Part shown: in pieces, positions 26,817 to 35,607 of the stretch
Layout of the letters: every line of letters starts with the position of its first letter
Position numbering within the stretch: position 1 is the first letter of the stretch
NCBI RefSeq assembly: GCF_001399975.1
Contig: NZ_LKBD01000007.1
Coordinates: 85,399 to 149,398, forward strand
From: Pseudoalteromonas sp. P1-9
GTDB lineage: Bacteria; Pseudomonadota; Gammaproteobacteria; Enterobacterales; Alteromonadaceae
DNA length: 64,000 nucleotides
Direction of reading: 5' to 3'
Notes under the pieces: generated by a model
Told to the model about the DNA's origin: nothing
Databases searched by the model: none
The model's input: the letters and a program-made list of their open reading frames with translations, nothing else
Program-made: the position numbers and the translations under genes

Positions 26817-28376
26817 ATGAAAAAATTAGTGAGTAAATTAACCCTAGCTCTTAGCGTGATCGCGTCGAGTCAGGTGTATGCAGCAATTGATAGTAAGCAA
26901 CTAGAACAGACCATTACACAGTCAATGACGCGCTTTGATGTACCAGGCATGGCAGTTGCTGTTGTAGAAAATGGTGAAGTGGTATTTTCTAAAGGGTTTG
27001 GTGTTAGACACCTAGCGTCAGGTGAAAAAGTAAATAAGCATACGTTGTTTGGTATAGCGTCAAATACCAAAGCATTTACCGCTGCAGCACTTGCAATGCT
27101 TGTTGACCAAGGCAAATTAAACTGGGATGACAAAGTAATTGACCACCTACCTGAATTTCGCATGTACGACCCATATGCAACACGTGAAGCGACCATTCGC
27201 GATTTATTAAGTCACCGTGCCGGACTAGGCTTAGGAGCGGGTGATTTAACCATTTGGCCAGATACCGACAAACCTGTTGAAGACGTAATTCATGGCATTC
27301 GCTATTTAAAGCCAGTTTCAAGCTTTCGCAGTAAGTATACCTATAACAACTTAATGTTTGTAACTGCGGGTGAAGTTGTTGCACGTGTATCAGGAAAATC
27401 GTGGCAAGAATTTATTGAGCAAGAAATGCTAACCCCGCTTGGTATGCCGCTTTCAAAAGCGGGCTTTTCACGTATTCCAAAATCTAATAGAAATTGGGCA
27501 ACCGGTCATATTCCGATGGACGGAAAACTACACCCATTTTTTGTTAATTACCTTGAAGATTTTAGAGGGGCTGGGGCGATTGCATCAAATGTTGATGAAA
27601 TGGCTAATTGGCTAAAAACACAATTAGCGGGTGGTGAAATGCCATCTGGTAAGGTGCTGTTTACTGAAAAACAGCAAGCACAAATGTGGCATCCGCATAT
27701 TACAAGCATGGCATCAAAAAATGCGTTTAATGACTATCGTCAACAATTTCGCGGTTACGGCTTGGGTTGGTCAATTGAAGATTATCAAGGCTATAAAAAA
27801 GTCGGCCATGGCGGCGGTATTTTAGGTATGGTGTCACAAGTTACGTTAGTACCAGAGGAGCAATTAGGTATCGTTGTGTTGTCGAACCAACAAGCGTTTA
27901 GTGCCTTAAGTGCAATTACTCACGAAGTACTAGAAGATGCGCTTGATTTACCAAATAAAGACTGGGTTGAAGATCTCGCTAAAAAGCATTTTGAACGTAA
28001 AAAGAAAGCCTATGAAAAAGCCGAAGTAGAACAGCCAAAGCAAATTCAAAAAGCATTACCATTGTCAGCGTATGCCACGAGGTACAACGATAATTGGTAT
28101 GGCGATATTGTGATTGCAGAGCAAAATGGCAAGCTGACAATCGACTTTACCCATTCAGCACGTTTAAAAGGTACGCTAGAACACTTTAACGGTAATACCT
28201 TTATTGTACGTTGGCAGGAAAAACTACTTGAAGCTGATGCATTTATTGAGTTTGAAATGAGCCCAACAAATCAAGTGCGTAGCGCAAAAATGCGCGCTGT
28301 AGCACCAAGCGTAACTGACTTCAGTTTTGATTTTCATAATCTGTACCTTACGCCAGTCAAAAGCGATAAGTTTTAA
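26817..28376 (+). CDS. Secreted serine hydrolase, class C beta-lactamase fold, DUF3471-type tail
   Basis: A 519-residue protein. A signal peptide is cleaved near residue 22 (VYA/AI) and is followed by a beta-lactamase/penicillin-binding-type domain with SNTK (Ser82 to Lys85, the SxxK motif), YNN (Tyr176) and HGGG in place of KTG. After about residue 395 comes an extra domain (YNDNWYGDIVIAEQNGKLTIDF) resembling DUF3471, common in esterase or peptidase-like members. It is likely periplasmic and acts on peptides or esters; resistance to beta-lactams cannot be assumed. The ATG at 26817 lies seven bases after the cyclotransferase stop. A longer in-frame start would remove the signal peptide from the N-terminus. 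Confidence 0.9.
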   Translation: MKKLVSKLTLALSVIASSQVYAAIDSKQLEQTITQSMTRFDVPGMAVAVVENGEVVFSKGFGVRHLASGEKVNKHTLFGIASNTKAFTAAALAMLVDQGKLNWDDKVIDHLPEFRMYDPYATREATIRDLLSHRAGLGLGAGDLTIWPDTDKPVEDVIHGIRYLKPVSSFRSKYTYNNLMFVTAGEVVARVSGKSWQEFIEQEMLTPLGMPLSKAGFSRIPKSNRNWATGHIPMDGKLHPFFVNYLEDFRGAGAIASNVDEMANWLKTQLAGGEMPSGKVLFTEKQQAQMWHPHITSMASKNAFNDYRQQFRGYGLGWSIEDYQGYKKVGHGGGILGMVSQVTLVPEEQLGIVVLSNQQAFSALSAITHEVLEDALDLPNKDWVEDLAKKHFERKKKAYEKAEVEQPKQIQKALPLSAYATRYNDNWYGDIVIAEQNGKLTIDFTHSARLKGTLEHFNGNTFIVRWQEKLLEADAFIEFEMSPTNQVRSAKMRAVAPSVTDFSFDFHNLYLTPVKSDKF

Positions 28377-28387
28377 CCGACCAAAGT

Positions 28388-28415
28388 AGCAAAGTCGGGA
28401 TAACCTGACTTTGCT
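28388..28415 (+). repeat. Hairpin-forming inverted repeat after serine hydrolase
   Basis: AGCAAAGTC and GACTTTGCT pair across a ten-base loop, 11 bases past the stop. There is no T-run, so it may be a weak or Rho-assisted terminator or an mRNA-stabilising structure. Confidence 0.5.
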
Positions 28416-28449
28416 AAACTGAGCCGCGACATAAGGTTTGGAGACCAGC

Positions 28450-29367
28450 ATGCGCACCGCGATAATTTCACATACAGACTGTCGAAAGCATAAGATGATT
28501 GAAGACCACCCAGAGTGTGCTTCACGGCTTGATGCAATCAATGATCGTATTTTAGCTGCTGGTATAGATATCGCTTTAACGCACTTAGATGCACCGCAGG
28601 TTGAGCGCCAACAATTATTGATGGCACACAGCGAAAGTCTGATTAAATCTGTAGAAGATAAAATTCCAGAGCAAGGGTTAGTTGACCTTGATGGTGATAC
28701 TTGGCTCTGCCCTGACAGTTTACTTGCGGCAAAACGAGCAGCGGGATCTGGTCTGTTAGCAGTTGATAAGATTTTAGCAGGTGAGTTAGATGCGGCATTT
28801 TGTGCAGTAAGACCGCCAGGCCATCATGCGACAAAAACAACTTCGTCTGGCTTCTGTATCTTTAATAATGTTGCGGTTGCGGTACGTTATGCTCAACAAC
28901 AGGGCATCAAACGTATTGCGATACTAGATATTGATGTACACCACGGCAACGGCACACAAGATATTTTTATCGACGATATGGATGTGTTGTTTTGTTCTAT
29001 TTTCCAGCATCCATTTTACCCTAATACCGCAATTGACAGTAATGAGCATGTGATTAATACACCCATGACTGCCGGTATGGCGGGAGACGATTTTGAACGT
29101 GCACTTTTGGATACGTGGTTTCCAAAGTTAAAACAGTTTGAACCTGAGCTTATTTTTATCAGCGCAGGGTTTGATGCCCATTACGAAGATGATATGGGTG
29201 GTTTGCAGCTTGTTGAAAGTGACTACGCTTGGTTTACCGAACAAGTGGTATCCTTATGTAAGCAAGTAAACTGCAAAGGGATTATTTCGATGTTGGAAGG
29301 CGGCTACAATAATTCAGCACTTGGACGTTCTGTTGCCACGCATATTAAAGCGTTGGCTGAACTCTAA
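28450..29367 (+). CDS. Histone-deacetylase-family amidohydrolase
   Basis: A 305-residue member of the arginase/deacetylase superfamily (AcuC, acetylpolyamine amidohydrolase). Visible motifs: RPPGHHAT with the His pair at 125-126, DIDVHHGNG with zinc ligands Asp162 and His164, FISAGFDAHYEDDMGG with the third ligand Asp, and LEGGYNN with the catalytic Tyr. The catalytic set looks intact. Substrates in bacteria include acetyl-polyamines and acetyl-lysine proteins; which applies here is unknown. The ATG at 28450 has GGAG six bases upstream. It follows the serine hydrolase after 73 bases containing a hairpin. Confidence 0.92.
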   Translation: MRTAIISHTDCRKHKMIEDHPECASRLDAINDRILAAGIDIALTHLDAPQVERQQLLMAHSESLIKSVEDKIPEQGLVDLDGDTWLCPDSLLAAKRAAGSGLLAVDKILAGELDAAFCAVRPPGHHATKTTSSGFCIFNNVAVAVRYAQQQGIKRIAILDIDVHHGNGTQDIFIDDMDVLFCSIFQHPFYPNTAIDSNEHVINTPMTAGMAGDDFERALLDTWFPKLKQFEPELIFISAGFDAHYEDDMGGLQLVESDYAWFTEQVVSLCKQVNCKGIISMLEGGYNNSALGRSVATHIKALAEL

Positions 29368-29420
29368 TCTCTCAATGTGTAGACCCTAGTTAGGTACACA
29401 CTTCTATTACTCAATCGCTG

Positions 29421-29426
29421 TATAAT
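29421..29426 (+). promoter_or_regulatory. Possible promoter -10 for the CBS-GGDEF-EAL gene
   Basis: A perfect TATAAT preceded by CTG lies 95 bases before the ATG at 29521. The sequence 17 bases upstream is not a good -35, so this is tentative. Confidence 0.35.
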
Positions 29427-29520
29427 TTATAAAATTGGCGTTACTTGTTCTGTATCAAAATTAATCTCAGTAAATCCACGTAGAATCCCATTACCTGACA
29501 AAGTTTAATTGGTTTCTACT

Positions 29521-32070
29521 ATGCCCCAATCAAGCAAAAAGCTGCGTGTTGAAGATGTTATGTCAACTGAGCTCTTGGTATGCGACCCCGATCAAAGCCT
29601 CGCCGATTGTGCATGCCGCATGCGAAACGATAATGTAAGCTCTATTTTTGTTAAACAAGATGGCAAAATTATTGGGGTGTGGACCGAAGGGGATTGCGCT
29701 AAAGTCGATTTCTCGGACTCAAGTATTTTTCATCAGCCAGTTAGAGCGCATATGACATCGCCAGTTAAAACGGTTGATCATCTAACTCAGTTATCTGAAG
29801 TAACAGTTCTGTTCCATAGTTATGGCTTTCGTCATTTATTAGTGATGAAAGACGGGGGAGGCGAGCCTGTAGGTGTTATTAGTTTAAGTGATGTTGTGCG
29901 TAGTCAGGGTCTTGAGCATTATCTTCACTTTAAAACCATAGAAAGCAGCTACGTATCGGAAGTACCTATTGCGAAAAGTGATTTACCAATTGCTCAAATT
30001 AGCGAAATTATGCGTCAGCGCCATTCTAACTTTGTTTTACTGGATAACCCTGCGGTAGGCCAAACCGGCATTATTACTGAGCGTGATTTACTTACTATGC
30101 TGAGCCGTCAACAAGTTGACCAGCAAGCTTGGCATTACGCGAGCTGGCCTCTTTTAACGGTGCATTATCAAACAAGTCTTTATAAGGCTTATCAAATTCT
30201 TAAGTTAAAGCAAATACGTCATCTAATTGTAGAAGATGATAATGGCAAAATACTGGGCGTTTTAGCGCTTCGTAATATTCTCAGCGAAATTGAATCAGCG
30301 TATATGCAGGAGCTAGAAACGGTATTGCATCAACGCGACAGAGCATTACAAAAGTCACAAAAGAACTTGTATTTAGCAGAGCAAATCATCAATGCATCGC
30401 CTGATGGCATTATGATTACGGATTCGCGCAACACCATTTTGCAAGTCAATCCAGCTTTCACCCAACTTACAGGTTACAGCGAGCAGGAAGTGCTTGGCCA
30501 AAAACCGTCAATGTTGAGCTCAGGCCGTCATGACAAAAACTTTTACGACAAAATGTGGGCGCAGTTAAGACAAAAAGGGGTGTGGCAAGGTGAAATTTAC
30601 AATCGCAAGCGCAATGGCGAAACTTATTTAGAATGGCTAACAATTATCTGCATTCGCGAAAGCGATGAAGAAGAGGCGCTATACGCGGCAATTTTTAGTG
30701 ATATTACCGAGCGAAAGCGCAATGAAAAACGCATTAAAACGCTCGCTTATTTTGATGAGTTAACTCACTTACCCAACCGCCGCTTGTTTAATGACCGCTT
30801 AGAGATGGCGTTGGCAACGGCACATCGCGATGACACAAAAATAGCGGTGATGTTTCTCGACCTTGATCATTTTAAGCAAGTTAATGACACATTAGGCCAC
30901 AGCGCTGGTGACTTATTACTTAAACAAGTGGCAAAACGTTTACAAAGTTGCATGCATGAAGGCGATACGCTGGCTCGCTTAGGTGGTGATGAGTTCACTT
31001 TATTACTTACTGAAATTGATGAGGTGAAAAACATCCATCGCTGTGCCGCCAACTTAATAGAAGCATTAAAAGCGCCAATTCAAGTGGGTAATACGGAAAT
31101 TGTCATCACTACCTCTATTGGTGGGGCGGTGTATCCCGACGATGGTGAAGACGCAGAAACGCTATTAAAGCACGCTGATATTGCCATGTATCGTTCAAAA
31201 GAAATTGGTCGCAACTCATTTCAACTGTATAAACCTGCAATGAATGCGCGCTCATTAGAGCGCATGGCAATTGAGAGCAAACTAAAGCATGCTCTAATCA
31301 ATAATGAATTCAGTTTGTATTACCAACCTAAAATAGACAGTTTTACTCATCACGTGGTAGGCGCAGAAGCCTTACTGCGTTGGCATGATAACGAGTTAGG
31401 GTTTATCTCGCCTGCAAACTTTATCCCTTTAGCGGAAGAGCTAGGTTTAATTGTGGATATTGATATTTGGGTAATTAATGCTGCGTGTAAACAAATTCAA
31501 ATTTGGCAAAAAAATGGCTTTTTTGATAAACGTATTTCCGTCAACGTATCGGCGCTTCACTTTACGCAAGGTGATTTGGCACAAACAGTGAAAAATGCAC
31601 TTAGTATCTGGCAAGTAGACGGGCGTTTTCTTGAAATTGAAATAACCGAAAGCAGCTTTATTCGTTCGTTAGAAGACGCGAAAAAAGTGCTTAAAGCACT
31701 TAAAAAACTTGGTGTGAGCTTATCGCTGGATGACTTTGGTACAGGTTACTCGGCGCTAAGCTATTTAGCTCGTTTACCGATTGATACGTTAAAAATAGAT
31801 GCCAGCTTCATTGCCAAAGTACCAGACGAATACGGTAATAGCCAAATAGTGAAAGCGATTGTGGCAATGGCGCATAGTTTAGAATTAAACCTTGTCGCAG
31901 AAGGTGTGGAACAAGCCCATCAGCTCGCTTTTTTACAAGAACTAGATTGCCATGCAATTCAGGGGTATTTCTTTAGTAAACCGCTTACGGCACAGCAATT
32001 TGAGCTGTTTTGCGAGGCGCATCGCCCAGCAAAACAGCAAATGGATTTGAGTTCTAATAACTCACAGTAA
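29521..32070 (+). CDS. CBS-PAS-GGDEF-EAL c-di-GMP signalling protein
   Basis: An 849-residue cytoplasmic protein. Four CBS motifs form two pairs (about 8-125 and 145-265), then come a linker helix, a PAS domain (about 285-400, ending SDITERKRNEK), a GGDEF domain and an EAL domain. The diguanylate cyclase signature GGDEF is intact at about 488-492; the inhibitory RxxD site is absent (HEGD). The phosphodiesterase signatures EAL (about 616-618), EITES, DDFGTGYS, KIDASF and QGYFFSKP are all present. Both activities are therefore possible. CBS pairs usually bind adenine nucleotides, suggesting a link to energy or purine status. The ATG at 29521 starts the conserved region. The 3' end overlaps the convergent DUF2797 gene by 17 bases. 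Confidence 0.92.
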   Translation: MPQSSKKLRVEDVMSTELLVCDPDQSLADCACRMRNDNVSSIFVKQDGKIIGVWTEGDCAKVDFSDSSIFHQPVRAHMTSPVKTVDHLTQLSEVTVLFHSYGFRHLLVMKDGGGEPVGVISLSDVVRSQGLEHYLHFKTIESSYVSEVPIAKSDLPIAQISEIMRQRHSNFVLLDNPAVGQTGIITERDLLTMLSRQQVDQQAWHYASWPLLTVHYQTSLYKAYQILKLKQIRHLIVEDDNGKILGVLALRNILSEIESAYMQELETVLHQRDRALQKSQKNLYLAEQIINASPDGIMITDSRNTILQVNPAFTQLTGYSEQEVLGQKPSMLSSGRHDKNFYDKMWAQLRQKGVWQGEIYNRKRNGETYLEWLTIICIRESDEEEALYAAIFSDITERKRNEKRIKTLAYFDELTHLPNRRLFNDRLEMALATAHRDDTKIAVMFLDLDHFKQVNDTLGHSAGDLLLKQVAKRLQSCMHEGDTLARLGGDEFTLLLTEIDEVKNIHRCAANLIEALKAPIQVGNTEIVITTSIGGAVYPDDGEDAETLLKHADIAMYRSKEIGRNSFQLYKPAMNARSLERMAIESKLKHALINNEFSLYYQPKIDSFTHHVVGAEALLRWHDNELGFISPANFIPLAEELGLIVDIDIWVINAACKQIQIWQKNGFFDKRISVNVSALHFTQGDLAQTVKNALSIWQVDGRFLEIEITESSFIRSLEDAKKVLKALKKLGVSLSLDDFGTGYSALSYLARLPIDTLKIDASFIAKVPDEYGNSQIVKAIVAMAHSLELNLVAEGVEQAHQLAFLQELDCHAIQGYFFSKPLTAQQFELFCEAHRPAKQQMDLSSNNSQ

Positions 32071-32881
32071 CTTCGTACGAGGTAAACTTTCGAATATTAA
32101 TTACGCCAGTATCGAAAATCAGGTATTGGCCTTTAATGCCTTTTAATACACCTGTTACTTCAGGGTTCTTGTCGAAATTAAACGAGCTGATTTTGCTTGG
32201 GAACTCTGAGATAGGGAAATCCAGTTCAACTACCTCTTCGTCTAGTTCAGTGATGGCCGTAGCACCAAAGAGTTCACTTAGTTCTGTTAGCTTTGGCCTA
32301 ATTTGCTCGATAAGCGCAGCGCCCTGACTTTTTAAGTCGATTACTTCGCCATTGCCTTTTAGCATATTGCGCCAATTGGTTTTGTCGGCGATAAACTCTG
32401 CTAAAGCAACTTCTAATAAACCTGATTGATGACGTGTTGCCACTTTAAAAATAGGCAAAGCTTGAGTTGCACCTTGATCAATCCAACGCGTTGGGATTTG
32501 CGTATGGCGCGTAATACCTACTTTAATCGCGGTCGTATTTGCAAGATACACGTAGTGAGGGATCATGCAGTTTTCTTCGCCCCACTCTGGTTCGCGACAG
32601 GTGCCTTGGTCGAAGTGGCAGGTTTCTGGCTTCATAATACACATATCGCAACTAGCGAGTTTGCGCATACAAACAAAGCAATGGCCTTGTGAATAACTCT
32701 TTTTAGTTTTTTTGCCGCAGTTGCTACAAAAGATATTACCGCTGTAGGTCAGGGTGATGGATTTGCCAATTAAGGCGTTTAAGTCAACGGTTTGATCGCC
32801 CACCGGTAATTGGTAGCTGATTGGCGAAGTAAGACTGCTTTGCATTTTACGCAAAGTGCCGGTTATTGGTGTTGCTTGCAT
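32054..32881 (-). CDS. DUF2797 zinc-ribbon protein
   Basis: A 275-residue cytoplasmic protein of unknown function. The middle holds many cysteines: CSNCGKK near 52-55, CFVCMRKLASCDMC and further CHF and CRE residues, consistent with two zinc-binding knuckles. Next comes YVYLANTTAIKVGITRHTQIPTRW, which recalls the two-strand motif of GIY-YIG nucleases. The family is DUF2797 and its biochemical role is not established. AGGGG precedes the ATG. Its last 17 bases overlap the end of the opposing GGDEF-EAL gene. It starts 35 bases downstream of the degenerate 7TM-EAL gene and may share its transcript. Confidence 0.85.
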   Translation of the reverse strand: MQATPITGTLRKMQSSLTSPISYQLPVGDQTVDLNALIGKSITLTYSGNIFCSNCGKKTKKSYSQGHCFVCMRKLASCDMCIMKPETCHFDQGTCREPEWGEENCMIPHYVYLANTTAIKVGITRHTQIPTRWIDQGATQALPIFKVATRHQSGLLEVALAEFIADKTNWRNMLKGNGEVIDLKSQGAALIEQIRPKLTELSELFGATAITELDEEVVELDFPISEFPSKISSFNFDKNPEVTGVLKGIKGQYLIFDTGVINIRKFTSYEVTVSY

Positions 32882-32916
32882 TTATAGCCCCTAATCAAGC
32901 AAAAAAGGCTATCGTA

Positions 32917-35448
32917 TCAAAGCTCGCTGAGATTACCAATGCGAGATTGTTGCGTCAGCAGAAATGAGTTTAAAACTCTAAAGTTCATGGTTGGTGCAAG
33001 CAACTCACCTTGCATAAAGTCACATTGACACTGATTGACAATATCGGCAAATTCTTGGTTATCAACATCGATGGCGGTTACGGTTAAATCTAGCCCTTTG
33101 GCAACTTCAACCATTGCGCTAAGTAATAAGGTAAGCTTATGGCCTTGCATATTACCTTTGGTAAATAAGTGGCCAATTCTGACGTCACTAAAGCCTGATT
33201 CTGGTGCTTCGAATAAGCGATCAAGGTCACCGTGGAAATTGTCTAAACCGAATTTGAAGCCTAAATCAGTGAGCTTTTGCAGTGTCTCTTTTAACTGGCT
33301 CATTTCACTATTGATCGGTTGTTGGGTGTAGATCATGATATTTTCAGTATCAATATGCGTTACCTTTTCAGATAACCAACCCACAAAGCCGCTATGGTTT
33401 AGTTGACTGAGTGACAAGGTAAGCGACAACTGACAGTTTAGATGGCTGTCTTTTAATGTTGATATTGCATCAAACAGTTCTGAAAATAACCAGCGATTAA
33501 GGTGTACATTTAAACCTGTATCAATCGCGAGTTTTATAATTTCTTGTTGGCTAATTTCGCCAAATTCTTCATGCGGCCAAGCAAACTGGCAACTGACTGA
33601 CACTAGTTTTTTATTTTTTACGTGATAGACCGGGGTGAAACTTAATGTTAGCTGTTTTTGTTCGATGGCGCTGTGTAACTCTGAGGCAAGATTGAATTGT
33701 TGCCCAATATCCGTGCCGCTTTCTTTTTTATAGTGTAATAGTGCAACGCCTTGCTGCTTCGCCTGAAACAGCGTTTGCCATGTTTTACGTAGCAATAAAC
33801 CGCTACGTTGGTTGCTATAAATACTCGAACACGTCGCAATATGGCTCGATAAATTAAGCAAAATACCATCAATCATAAGCGATGACGGGATATGAGCTTG
33901 AATAGTCTGTAAGTGTTTATTTAGCGCTTCTCGATTAGTGCCATGGTTGAGCAGTAGCGCGAATACACCGTCACGTAAGTAAGCGAGCTTCACGGTGTTT
34001 AGGCCTTGCTCTTCAATGGTTAAAACACTGGAATGATTTTTTAAAATAGGTTGCAGCGAAGAACACACCTGATTAACTAAATCTTTCTTCGCTTTCGGGG
34101 CCATATAAGGAATAAACTGGCCAAAGTTTTTCAACTCAATAAAGCAGGTAATAAAGTTGTGTTGTTGTTCAATCAGTTGGGTGATTTTGTATTTGTATAG
34201 GGTTTCATTTGGTAGCTGCGAGCTCGAATCGTGAGTGGCTTTAAAGTAACTTTCACGCTGTTGGTGTGAAAACTTATCAGCTAACGCCATTGCCATTAAC
34301 AGTACTTCAAGTAGCACGCCAATTAAGAATGCATGACGTGTTAAGAAGGTGTGTTCGAGCACGCCTACTAAAACAAGAGGTTGCATTGCACCGCTAATAA
34401 TGAGTGGTAACCAAGAAAAGAAGTAGTACTTCGCCCACACAAAGTCGGTAAGCAAGCGGTTAAATACGATAAGCACAATAGTGATATAAAGCGGTACCAT
34501 GCATACAAAAAATACCGGTGCGGCTTGGTATTCAGGTAATACTAAACTGGCAAGTGCGCCAAGACATAAAATAACTAAGGTGCCACGGATCAGTGTATTG
34601 AGTTTTGTTTTAATGGTGGCATAGCGTAAAAACAACGAGCCGAAAATCAACGCGCAGATAGCCACACTAAAGTTGCTGGTTACCACGTATTTTTGCAATA
34701 GGTATTGCATAGAAGTCGGCCAAATATAATAGCCAAAGCCTAACACCGAGCCCATCATCATCAAGGTAGAAATGATATAGCCAATATACGCGAGATAAAC
34801 ACTATCGCGAATACTGATAAACAAAATTAGGTTATACAGCGCAATCATTACGGCTACGCCGATAAATAGCCCCCAGATCAAATAGCTAAACTTTCGTACG
34901 CTTTGAAAATTATCTACTTGATAGATGTAAATGGGGGTTTTGCTAATTCCGCTGGTTTTAATACGCGCCAAAACGCTGGTATTGCCTTTCGCAGCAAGGG
35001 AAAATTCAAGGTGTGGGAATGCTTGCTGGTGAATATTTAAATTGGCAACTGTATCACCTAGTTGCTTATGATTTATGACCCGGTTTTTTTCATCAAGTTG
35101 CCAAACCTCAAGTTGGTCAAGCATTGGGTTGTCAAAATGTGCTGTGAGGATCTCTGTTGCATCGGTACGATTGGTTACTGCTACTTTTACCCAGTAACTC
35201 TGCGTGCCAAATTGCCACGGAATATCGGCAATTTCTGAATTTTGAAATTTTTGTTTTAAGGCATCATCAAATGTGGCGTTGCTTTGCTCATCAATCCAAT
35301 ACGATGAGTTTAAATAAATCGCATGGGTGCGTTCAATTGAGTTGGTTGTTGGATCGCCAATATTAAAAAGCAATGAGCCTATTACTAAGGATAAAGCCAT
35401 AAATAGCAGACATGCTATAAACAAAAAAATAGGCTTTAACTGATTCAT
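32917..35448 (-). CDS. 7TM sensor with degenerate GGDEF and EAL domains
   Basis: An 843-residue membrane protein. It has an N-terminal membrane segment (about 6-28), a periplasmic 7TMR-DISM extracellular domain (about 40-180), seven membrane helices (about 185-390), then a GGDEF-like and an EAL-like domain. The catalytic signatures are lost: GGDEF is RDGVF (492-496), EAL aligns with SCQ (about 619-621), EITES is replaced by IYTQQ, DDFGTG by DNFHGD and KID by RIG. It is therefore probably catalytically dead and works as a receptor or scaffold, by analogy with LapD or CsrD. The nearby CBS-GGDEF-EAL protein, with intact motifs, is a candidate partner. Confidence 0.88.
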   Translation of the reverse strand: MNQLKPIFLFIACLLFMALSLVIGSLLFNIGDPTTNSIERTHAIYLNSSYWIDEQSNATFDDALKQKFQNSEIADIPWQFGTQSYWVKVAVTNRTDATEILTAHFDNPMLDQLEVWQLDEKNRVINHKQLGDTVANLNIHQQAFPHLEFSLAAKGNTSVLARIKTSGISKTPIYIYQVDNFQSVRKFSYLIWGLFIGVAVMIALYNLILFISIRDSVYLAYIGYIISTLMMMGSVLGFGYYIWPTSMQYLLQKYVVTSNFSVAICALIFGSLFLRYATIKTKLNTLIRGTLVILCLGALASLVLPEYQAAPVFFVCMVPLYITIVLIVFNRLLTDFVWAKYYFFSWLPLIISGAMQPLVLVGVLEHTFLTRHAFLIGVLLEVLLMAMALADKFSHQQRESYFKATHDSSSQLPNETLYKYKITQLIEQQHNFITCFIELKNFGQFIPYMAPKAKKDLVNQVCSSLQPILKNHSSVLTIEEQGLNTVKLAYLRDGVFALLLNHGTNREALNKHLQTIQAHIPSSLMIDGILLNLSSHIATCSSIYSNQRSGLLLRKTWQTLFQAKQQGVALLHYKKESGTDIGQQFNLASELHSAIEQKQLTLSFTPVYHVKNKKLVSVSCQFAWPHEEFGEISQQEIIKLAIDTGLNVHLNRWLFSELFDAISTLKDSHLNCQLSLTLSLSQLNHSGFVGWLSEKVTHIDTENIMIYTQQPINSEMSQLKETLQKLTDLGFKFGLDNFHGDLDRLFEAPESGFSDVRIGHLFTKGNMQGHKLTLLLSAMVEVAKGLDLTVTAIDVDNQEFADIVNQCQCDFMQGELLAPTMNFRVLNSFLLTQQSRIGNLSEL

Positions 35449-35513
35449 GGGCTTCCTTGATATTTAAGGCTTTTTAAAGGTTAGATGAATTTTAATTAAA
35501 TAGGTAGCGAATA

Positions 35514-35522
35514 ATACCAATT
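35514..35522 (-). repeat. Intergenic AATTGGTAT repeat, copy 3
   Basis: Reads TAAATTGGTAT on the minus strand, upstream of the 7TM-EAL gene and downstream of the purD terminator. Confidence 0.5.
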
Positions 35523-35550
35523 TAGCGTGACTGTTGTGTGCTTTTAAGAC

Positions 35551-35588
35551 AAAAAAAATCAACCTACTCAGTGTAGGTTGATTTTTTA
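35551..35588 (-). terminator. Rho-independent terminator after purD
   Basis: AAAAATCAACCTAC pairs with GTAGGTTGATTTTT around a five-base loop, with runs of A and T on both sides. It lies 19 bases past the purD stop. Confidence 0.92.
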
Positions 35589-35607
35589 AACTGGTTAATA
35601 GCGGCTA

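Noticed and set aside
26817..28376. True class C beta-lactamase
   Set aside because: The third motif is HGGG, not KTG, and a DUF3471-type tail is present, fitting esterase/peptidase-like relatives better.
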